The translations under genes and the position numbers were made by a program. From contig NC_007799.1 in assembly GCF_000013145.1 (NCBI RefSeq), positions 310,001-374,000 on the forward strand: 64,000 nucleotides of DNA. Direction: 5' to 3'. The notes beneath the pieces are model-generated. The model did no database searches. It saw only the letters and a program-made list of their open reading frames with translations, and had not been told where the DNA came from. Positions 57,403-64,000 of this stretch are shown here, in pieces (within the stretch, counting starts at the first letter, position 1; every line of letters starts with the position of its first letter). This stretch comes from Ehrlichia chaffeensis str. Arkansas. Lineage in GTDB: Bacteria > Pseudomonadota > Alphaproteobacteria > Rickettsiales > Anaplasmataceae.

Positions 57403-58788
57403 ATGAGAAAGGAAAGAGATAGTTTGGGAGAGATAGATGTTCCTGCATGCCATTACTGGGGTGCACAAACACAACGTTCTATTGATAATTTTAAGATTGG
57501 CTCAGAGAAAATGCCTAAACCTTTAATAAAGGCATTAGGACTTGTTAAATTAGCTGCAGCTCGTGTCAATATGAAAAATGGTGATATTAGTGAAACAATA
57601 GGTAATGCAATTTGTAATGCTGCAAGTGAAATTATAGATGGTAAGTTTGATGATGAGTTCCCTTTAGTAATTTGGCAAACTGGTTCTGGGACTCAAAGTA
57701 ATATGAATGTTAATGAAGTAATAGCAAATCGTGCAATTGAAATATTAGGTGGAGAAAAAGGTAGTAAATATCCTGTCCATCCAAATGATCATGTGAATTA
57801 TTCTCAATCCTCTAATGATACTTTTCCAACAGCAATGCATATTGCGGCTGTTATTGAAACTGAAAATTCATTGTTGCCAAATTTGAAAAATTTATATGAT
57901 GCTCTACATAGTAAGTCTATAGCGTTTCAAAATATTGTTAAAATTGGGCGTACTCACCTTCAAGATGCTACTCCGTTGACTTTAGGGCAGGTATTTTCTG
58001 GGTATGCGTATCAGATTTTACAGGGTATGAGTAGGGTCAAGTCAGCGTTAGGTCATTTACTTGAGCTAGCTCAAGGTGGTACTGCAGTAGGTACTGGTAT
58101 TAATTCTAGGAAACAGTTTGATGTCCATTTTGCAAGTGAAATAAAAAAATTAACAGGTTTTAATTTTGTTGCTTCTGTTAATAAATTTGAGGCATTAGCT
58201 ACACATGATGCATTGGTTGAATTTAGTGGAGCTTTAAATGTGCTTGCAGTAAGTTTAATGAAAATAGCTAATGATATTAGGTTACTTAGTTCAGGTCCAA
58301 GATGTGGAATAGGGGAAATTATATTGCCTACTAATGAACCTGGATCTTCTATAATGCCTGGGAAAGTAAATCCTACCCAGTGTGAAGCTGTTACTATGGT
58401 GTGTGCTCAAGTTATGGGGAATCATACAACTGTTACTGTTGCAGGGTCAAATGGTCATTTTGAGTTGAATGTATTTAAACCAGTGATTATTTATAATGTT
58501 TTACAATCTATTAGATTATTGTCTGACGTTAGCATTAATTTTTCTCACAAGTGCGTTCAGGGGATAAAAGCTGATACAAATCGTATTTCGTTTTTGTTGA
58601 GTCAATCTTTAATGTTGGTAACAGCATTAAACAAACATATAGGTTATGATAATGCGGCAAAAATTGCAAAGACTGCCTTTGATGAGGGAATAACGTTAAA
58701 AAATGCTGCAGTTAAGTTGAATTTAATAAGTGAAGAGGAGTTTGATAAAATCGTTAATCCAGAAAATATGATATATCCTACAGGTTAA
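57403..58788 (+). CDS. fumC: Fumarate hydratase, class II
   Basis: TCA-cycle enzyme, oxygen-stable and iron-free. [58 protein letters not shown] and the superfamily signature [13 protein letters not shown] are all in order. The length of 461 aa is normal. It fits with ppdK and glpX in a TCA-to-gluconeogenesis route. Confidence 0.97.
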   Translation: MRKERDSLGEIDVPACHYWGAQTQRSIDNFKIGSEKMPKPLIKALGLVKLAAARVNMKNGDISETIGNAICNAASEIIDGKFDDEFPLVIWQTGSGTQSNMNVNEVIANRAIEILGGEKGSKYPVHPNDHVNYSQSSNDTFPTAMHIAAVIETENSLLPNLKNLYDALHSKSIAFQNIVKIGRTHLQDATPLTLGQVFSGYAYQILQGMSRVKSALGHLLELAQGGTAVGTGINSRKQFDVHFASEIKKLTGFNFVASVNKFEALATHDALVEFSGALNVLAVSLMKIANDIRLLSSGPRCGIGEIILPTNEPGSSIMPGKVNPTQCEAVTMVCAQVMGNHTTVTVAGSNGHFELNVFKPVIIYNVLQSIRLLSDVSINFSHKCVQGIKADTNRISFLLSQSLMLVTALNKHIGYDNAAKIAKTAFDEGITLKNAAVKLNLISEEEFDKIVNPENMIYPTG

Positions 58789-58825
58789 ATATTGTTTAAT
58801 ACAACTTGTTTAATAACTAACAGTG

Positions 58826-58852
58826 TTGACAGTTAATACGTGTTATTATAAC
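58826..58852 (+). promoter_or_regulatory. Candidate sigma-70 promoter for the 58.9-kb small gene
   Basis: A perfect TTGACA at 58826-58831 is followed after 15 bp by TATAAC at 58847-58852. Transcription would start near 58859, which makes an ATG at 58863 nearly leaderless and favours the later ATG codons. Confidence 0.45.
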
Positions 58853-58886
58853 ATGAAGTATTATGTTCTTAATGAAAAGTGATTTT

Positions 58887-59201
58887 ATGGCAGAAGACGA
58901 TTACAAAGGTGTGATAAAGCAATATATAGATACAGTAAAAGAGATTGTGGGTGATAGCAAAACCTTTGATCAGATGTTTGAATCGGTTGTAAGAATTCAA
59001 GAAAGAGTTATGGCGGCGAATGCTCAAAATAACGAGGATGGTGTCATTGATAATGGAGACCAGGTAAAACGTATAGGATCTTCTACTTCTGAATCTATTA
59101 GCAATACTGAGTATAAGGAGCTAATGGAGGAACTTAAGGTAATTAAAAAACGTATTTTAAGATTAGAACGTAAAATATTAAAACCTAAAGAAGAAGTATA
59201 A
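58887..59201 (+). CDS. Small coiled-coil protein, unknown function
   Basis: About 104 aa, acidic in the first half and lysine-rich at the C-terminus, without signal peptide or membrane helix. The N-terminal half (DDYKGVIKQYIDTVKEIVGD) and the end (YKELMEELKVIKKRILRLERKI) look helical, and the last 35 residues fit a coiled coil. I do not recognise a family. ATG at 58887 was chosen because the promoter above leaves no leader for 58863; ATG at 58872 is also possible. It lies about 100 bp after fumC. Confidence 0.6.
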   Translation: MAEDDYKGVIKQYIDTVKEIVGDSKTFDQMFESVVRIQERVMAANAQNNEDGVIDNGDQVKRIGSSTSESISNTEYKELMEELKVIKKRILRLERKILKPKEEV

Positions 59202-59665
59202 GATTTATTGTAGTATATGTTTTATATTTTTTTTTGGTAGTTATTTATAGGGGTTCTTTATTACAATAACCTGGTTTTTTTATTGGTAGCTGTAGTAAGG
59301 GGAGAGTAAGTTATTCTTGTGTTATTAAGCAGGGTTTTTCAGTTGTTTATTTAATATTTGTTCCTGTATGAAGGCTATCCTTTGTTGATTACCTATTAAT
59401 TGAAATTATGTATAGTCATTGTTACTAAGTTATAAGTAATTGAGTGGCTTTATGTAGTATTATCCTAAAGTTGGGGAAGTCTACATATTTGTTAATGTTC
59501 CTGTAGTTTTATATTTATAACAAAGAAGTAAATATATTTATATCTAATCTTATTTAATTTTACAATATAAGTTTTTAATTCATTGTATGTGGCCGTACTG
59601 TCGATATTTTTATAAAGTATGAAATTTGTTGCTCTTTTGATAGTCGGTGATATTCTGACAACTCG
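59202..59665. other. Intergenic region before carB end
   Basis: 464 bp between two convergent genes. There are T-rich runs but no stable hairpin, gene or repeat. Confidence 0.4.
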
Positions 59666-62600
59666 TTATTTTTTTGTGTATTCCTGCATAGATTCTACGT
59701 GAATACCTTGCTTTTTTAATGTTTTTATTGCAAGTGCTAAAGCTCTTGCACCAGGTATTGTGGTACTATATGGAATTTTTTTTATCAGTGCAGTTTTTCT
59801 TATGCTACTACTTTCTGAAAAGGACTTGATACCTTCTGAAGTATTAATTACTAGATTTATTTTATCATCTTGTAATAAGTCTAATATATGTGGTCTACCT
59901 TCTCTTACTTTATTTACATGTTCTGTAGTAATACCTGCTTCATTTAAATAAGTGGATGTGCCTTTAGTCGAGAATATAGTAAAACCGATATCTTTTAATA
60001 TTTGTGCTGTTTTCACAATGAGTGGTTTATCTGAATTTTTAACAGATATAAAGGCTGTACCTTTAGTTGGTAATTCGTAACCAGCAGCCATTTGTGCTTT
60101 TGCGAATGCTATTTCAAATGATTTATCGATTCCCATTACTTCTCCTGTAGACTTCATTTCAGGTCCTAATAAAACATCTATGTTTGGAAATCTTGAGAAA
60201 GAAAATACTGCTTCCTTTACAGCTACATGTGTGAGTTTCTCTTCAAGAGCGTTAGGAAGTTTTTTACCTAGTAATACTTCTGTTGCAATTTTTGCTATAG
60301 GGATACCTGTAGCTTTTGCAATAAAAGGTACAGTTCTGCTAGCTCTAGGGTTAACTTCTAATATGTATATTTCGCCATCTTGTATTGCATATTGTATATT
60401 AATAAATCCTCTGACTTGTAGTGCAAGTGCTATTTTTTTTGTCTGCTCTGCTATAGCATCTGTTATTTCTGAGGTTAAACTATATGAAGGTAAAGAACAT
60501 GCAGAATCTCCTGAGTGTACACCAGCTTCTTCTATGTGCTCCATTATCCCTGCTATATATACCTTTTCTCCATCACAGATAGCGTCTACATCTACTTCAA
60601 TTGCATGAGTTAAAAATTGATCTAACAATAATGATCCATGATCGAATATGTTCTTATAAGTAGTTAAGTAATTTGATAAAGCATTACTATCACGAATAAT
60701 TGACATTGATTGTCCACCTAGTACGTACGATGGTCTTGCTAGTATAGGGAATACTAAATCTTTGATGCATTCATATACTTCATGTATTGAATTGCAAGTG
60801 ATATTAGAAGGTTGCTTTAAATTTAATTGTGTAAGCAATTGTTGAAATTTCATGCGATCTTCAGCTAAATCTATGGAATCAAAGGATGTTCCAAGAATAT
60901 TAATGTTTTTCTCTTGTAATACTTTTGCAAGCTTTAAAGGTGTTTGTCCACCAAATTGTACTATTACTCCTAATAAAGAGTTTGTCTCTTGTTCTTTATA
61001 TATGATGTCTAGAACACTTTCTCGTGTTAGAGGAGAAAAATATAATTTATCTGAAATGTCGTAATCAGTTGAAACGGTTTCCGGATTACAATTTATCATA
61101 ATAGACTCATACCCCATTTGTCTTATGGTATGTGCTGCATGTACACATGTATAATCAAATTCTATACCTTGACCAATACGGTTAGGACCACTGCCTAAAA
61201 TTATCACTTTTTTGTTATTTGTTACAACAGACTCACATTCAGTGACATTGATAGTATTACCTTCATAGCAACTATACATATATGATGCATTGGTTTTAAA
61301 TTCTCCTGCACAAGTATCTATATGTTTATATACAGGTTTTATGGATAAAGATTTCCTCAGATCTTCTATATATTCTACTGTAGTCTTGCTTAAATATGCT
61401 AACCTTATATCAGAAAACCCCATTTTCTTTAGTAATAACAACCCTTCTGCTTCTTTTGGTAATCCATTTTTCTGTATTTGTTGTTCACATTGTATAATAT
61501 TTTTGATTTGGGTTAAAAACCAAGGATCGTACCCAGTAATTTTATTGATTTCTTCTATGCTAATATTGTGTCGTAAAGCATCTGCAATTATAAATATTCT
61601 ATCTGGAGATAATTTTACAAGGGAGTTATATAGTTGGTCTATTTCTATGTTTTGGTCGAAATACTCGTTTAATCCAGAATATCCAGCTTCTAAGGAACAC
61701 AGTGCTTTTTGTAATGATTCTGGAAAAGATCTTCCAATTGCCATTACTTCTCCTACAGATTTCATGGAGGTTGACAGTTCTTTTTCTGTACCTCGGAACT
61801 TATCAAAATTGAATCGTGGAATTTTTGTAACAATGTAATCTATGCTTGGTTCAAATGATGCTGGAATGACTTCTGTACAGTCATTTTGTATCTCATCTAG
61901 AGAATAACCAATAGCTAATTTTGCGGCAACCTTAGCTATAGGATAACCTGTTGCTTTTGATGCTAGTGCTGATGATCTAGAGACTCTTGGGTTCATCTCT
62001 ATAACGAGTAAATCATTGTCATTTTTTGGGTTTACTGCAAACTGTACGTTTGATCCACCAGTATCTACTCCTATTTCTCTAAGTATAGAAAATGATATGT
62101 CTCGCATTTTTTGATATTCTACATCTCTTAAAGTCAATGCAGGTGCTACTGTTATACTATCTCCAGTGTGTACTCCCATTGGATCGAGATTTTCTATAGA
62201 ACAAACTACAATGCAGTTATCTTTATTATCTCGCATAACTTCCATTTCAAATTCTTTCCACCCGATGATGGATTCATCTACTTGTACCTCAGATATTGGG
62301 GAAATGTTTAAACCATGGCTTACATTTTTATGAAACTCTTCTTTATTATAGGATATACCACCCCCTATGCCACCAAGAGTAAATGATGGCCTAATTATTG
62401 CTGGTAATCCTATGTATTCTAATGCGTCATTTATTTCATCAACACTTCTTATTATTATACTTTTTGGATATTTTACTCCTATTTTGTCCATTGCTTGTCG
62501 GAATAGATTCCTATCTTCAGCTTTTTTAATTGCTTCTTTTGTTGCACCTATTAGTTTTACGTTATATTTTTCTAAGATTCCTAACTCACATAGGTTGATT

Positions 62601-62896
62601 GCAGCGTTTAGAGCAGTTTGCCCACCTACTGTTGGTAGTATTGCGCTTGGTCTTTCTTTTATAATGATTTTTTCAATAATGTTTGATGTAATTGGTTCAA
62701 TGTATGTTGAATCAGCAATTTCGGGATCAGTCATTATTGTTGCAGGGTTTGAGTTAATGAGGATAATTCGATATCCTTCTTGTTTTAAAACTTTACAAGC
62801 TTGTGTACCTGAATAATCAAATTCACATGCTTGTCCTATAACTATAGGACCTGCTCCAATAACTAATATTGATTCTATGTCTGTACGTTTTGGCAT
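59666..62896 (-). CDS. carB: Carbamoyl-phosphate synthase, large subunit
   Basis: Makes carbamoyl phosphate for pyrimidine synthesis from bicarbonate, ATP and ammonia supplied by CarA. The protein has two ATP-grasp halves. The first begins [19 protein letters not shown] with [14 protein letters not shown], and the second begins [20 protein letters not shown] with [15 protein letters not shown]. Both halves carry ATP-grasp motifs such as [18 protein letters not shown] and [18 protein letters not shown]. The C-terminal MGS-like allosteric domain ([17 protein letters not shown]) is present. The length of 1076 aa is full. CarA is not in the window. Confidence 0.97.
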   Translation of the reverse strand: MPKRTDIESILVIGAGPIVIGQACEFDYSGTQACKVLKQEGYRIILINSNPATIMTDPEIADSTYIEPITSNIIEKIIIKERPSAILPTVGGQTALNAAINLCELGILEKYNVKLIGATKEAIKKAEDRNLFRQAMDKIGVKYPKSIIIRSVDEINDALEYIGLPAIIRPSFTLGGIGGGISYNKEEFHKNVSHGLNISPISEVQVDESIIGWKEFEMEVMRDNKDNCIVVCSIENLDPMGVHTGDSITVAPALTLRDVEYQKMRDISFSILREIGVDTGGSNVQFAVNPKNDNDLLVIEMNPRVSRSSALASKATGYPIAKVAAKLAIGYSLDEIQNDCTEVIPASFEPSIDYIVTKIPRFNFDKFRGTEKELSTSMKSVGEVMAIGRSFPESLQKALCSLEAGYSGLNEYFDQNIEIDQLYNSLVKLSPDRIFIIADALRHNISIEEINKITGYDPWFLTQIKNIIQCEQQIQKNGLPKEAEGLLLLKKMGFSDIRLAYLSKTTVEYIEDLRKSLSIKPVYKHIDTCAGEFKTNASYMYSCYEGNTINVTECESVVTNNKKVIILGSGPNRIGQGIEFDYTCVHAAHTIRQMGYESIMINCNPETVSTDYDISDKLYFSPLTRESVLDIIYKEQETNSLLGVIVQFGGQTPLKLAKVLQEKNINILGTSFDSIDLAEDRMKFQQLLTQLNLKQPSNITCNSIHEVYECIKDLVFPILARPSYVLGGQSMSIIRDSNALSNYLTTYKNIFDHGSLLLDQFLTHAIEVDVDAICDGEKVYIAGIMEHIEEAGVHSGDSACSLPSYSLTSEITDAIAEQTKKIALALQVRGFINIQYAIQDGEIYILEVNPRASRTVPFIAKATGIPIAKIATEVLLGKKLPNALEEKLTHVAVKEAVFSFSRFPNIDVLLGPEMKSTGEVMGIDKSFEIAFAKAQMAAGYELPTKGTAFISVKNSDKPLIVKTAQILKDIGFTIFSTKGTSTYLNEAGITTEHVNKVREGRPHILDLLQDDKINLVINTSEGIKSFSESSSIRKTALIKKIPYSTTIPGARALALAIKTLKKQGIHVESMQEYTKK

Positions 62897-62945
62897 GATG
62901 TATATAAAGAATTTAGCTGTTAATACTATAACTATTAATGCTTCG

Positions 62946-63245
62946 TCTTCAAAATAAAAAAAGTAAAAACTAATGTTTGATAAGGAGTTTTACTTATTTT
63001 TATATGATGTAAAATGAGAATCATTGATAAGCATTAAACTATAATCGGTACTGCAATTTTCATTATTTATATGAGTGCTATGATACTCAAAGCTTTTTCA
63101 AAATAAAAAAAGTCACAACTAATATTTAATAAGGAATTTTGCCTATTTTTATATAATGTTAAATGACAATCATTGGTAAGCCTTAAACTATAACAGTACT
63201 GCAATTTTTACTGTTTATAAAGGTGTCATGATGCTTAAAACTTTA
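62946..63245. repeat. Imperfect tandem duplication, 149-bp period, upstream of carB
   Basis: The stretch ttcaaaataaaaaaagt at 62948 recurs at 63097, followed in both copies by aactaat, ttgataagg/ttaataagg, attgataagc/attggtaagc and cagtactgca/cggtactgca. The copies have diverged by many substitutions, so the duplication is older than the others. It begins about 50 bp before the carB start codon and may include its promoter. Confidence 0.8.
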
Positions 63246-63704
63246 ATGGTACAAGATATTTTATACCTGCTGTACTGAGTATGTTCTTGGTATACTGTTG
63301 ATATGAAATGTATTATTGAAAGTAGTAAATTCTTGATTAGGATGAGAAGTACTATGATTGTAAATTGGTGTTATGTTTATCTCTTTTTATGAGGAAAGTA
63401 TAGCTAATGTTATAAATGAATAGAATATATTGAAAAGCTATGCTTAGTATGTGAATGTTTTGTACGGTAGGTATGAATTTAATATAATATGTTTTTTAGC
63501 ATCCTTTGTGTTAAAAGTAATATTGTCATTTTATAACTTCCTGATTATTACTGTATTTTTTCAGAATATGACTAGTGTAATATTTTAAGTTCTCATATTA
63601 TTAATACAATATTAAATACTAAATTAAATATATTAAAAAATTATTACAAATAATTAAGAATTAGTAAACTTTATATGTTTATGACATTTATAGAAAATGT
63701 TATT
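63246..63704. other. Intergenic region between the carB repeat and the last gene
   Basis: About 460 bp, very AT-rich, between two divergent genes. I see no gene or RNA. Confidence 0.4.
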
Positions 63705-63748
63705 TTTACAACTCTTAGTTGTATAGTATAAAAATTATTATACTATAC
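63705..63748 (+). promoter_or_regulatory. Candidate promoter with palindromic operator
   Basis: TTTACA at 63705-63710 and TATAAA at 63727-63732 are separated by 16 bp. A perfect 11-bp inverted repeat, gtatagtataa (63721-63731) and ttatactatac (63738-63748) with a 6-bp centre, overlaps the -10 box and ends 27 bp before the ATG of the last gene. It could be a repressor binding site or a transcript hairpin. Confidence 0.5.
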
Positions 63749-63775
63749 TAATTTAATAATAAATAGGTAAGTAAG

Positions 63776-64000
63776 ATGGCTATGATAATAAAGTTTGGGG
63801 TTGAAAATCTGATCGATAGTGCTGTGGAAATAGTTTGTAAATATTTTGATATATATCAGCGAAATGATGCAGTAAAACATGTATTACATAAATGTATTAA
63901 AAGTTTAAGAACTGTAGAAAAGAAATTAAAGATATATAGAGGGAAAGAAGCTAAAGGACATGTAATTAGTGATAGCCAATTTGCTGAAATGGAGGATCTA
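63776..64000 (+). CDS. Unknown protein, N-terminal part (cut by window edge)
   Basis: An open frame of 75 codons from ATG 63776 to the window end, with aggtaagtaag before it. The visible part is soluble and mostly helical (FGVENLIDSAVEIVCKYF, VKHVLHKCIKSLRTVEKKLKIY), basic in the middle, and has no signal peptide. I do not recognise it. The palindromic promoter region suggests it may be regulated. Confidence 0.6.
   Translation, partial: MAMIIKFGVENLIDSAVEIVCKYFDIYQRNDAVKHVLHKCIKSLRTVEKKLKIYRGKEAKGHVISDSQFAEMEDL

Noticed and set aside
1-64000. CtrA-type boxes (TTAA with 7-base spacing) near several genes
   Set aside because: The motif is too common in DNA of this composition to be informative without a statistical test.

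Overview
The window looks like chromosomal DNA of an obligate intracellular alphaproteobacterium of the genus Ehrlichia (family Anaplasmataceae), probably E. ruminantium or a close relative. This is inference. It rests on the very AT-rich sequence, long intergenic stretches (genes fill only about three quarters of the window), several intergenic tandem arrays with units of 100-250 bp, and the gene set. Purine (purM, purL, purQ, purN), pyrimidine (carB, pyrC) and cofactor genes (folD, folK, bioB, lipB, gshB, coaB) are present, as Ehrlichia has and Rickettsia lacks. ChpT and NtrX regulators are also present. No phage, insertion sequence, plasmid or CRISPR array is visible.

Layout. Positions 1-3.3 kb carry ccmC (cut by the window edge), gmk, a 146-bp repeat, folD and tRNA-Val. 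Positions 3.8-14.4 kb are a minus-strand block: an alpha/beta hydrolase with a membrane cytochrome c, a lone antiporter-type membrane subunit, a second hydrolase, ppdK, an RDD/HAD pair, a glyA remnant and aspS. Positions 14.8-22.3 kb carry a BON lipoprotein, gshB, ftsQ, ntrX, gpsA and xerC. Positions 22.4-30.1 kb carry a 4 x 144-bp array against the end of purM, then chpT, a PAS/degenerate-GGDEF protein, rsfS, an M48 protease, a cysteine-rich exported protein, a higher-order repeat and folK. Positions 30.3-43.2 kb carry purL, rnpB, bioB with a UbiK-like gene, a PAS protein, a degenerate LytM lipoprotein, glpX, a 3-copy array ending inside mnmG, purQ with a duplicated tail, and radC. Positions 43.4-64 kb carry groES-groEL, an SDR, clpB, a dioxygenase-like exported protein, pepA, purN, lipB, pyrC, coaB, fumC, a small coiled-coil gene, carB and a truncated unknown gene with a palindrome in its promoter.

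How the genes fit together. PpdK, FumC and GlpX fit a gluconeogenic, amino-acid-fed metabolism. The scattered pur and pyr genes supply nucleotides. GroESL, ClpB, the M48 protease and PepA handle protein quality. ChpT, NtrX and PAS proteins are part of a small signalling set. Genes are mostly single transcription units; close coupling is seen for RDD/HAD, bioB/ubiK-like, cytochrome/hydrolase and groES/groEL.

The most interesting structural signal is that three arrays (after purM, mnmG and purQ) contain copies of the 3' coding end of the adjacent gene, at very different stages of decay. Several proteins also look like enzymes that have lost catalytic residues (LytM, intradiol dioxygenase, GGDEF, the GAFTGA loop of NtrX, and a HAD with Tyr for the second Asp). 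I did not find a clearly new multi-gene system.
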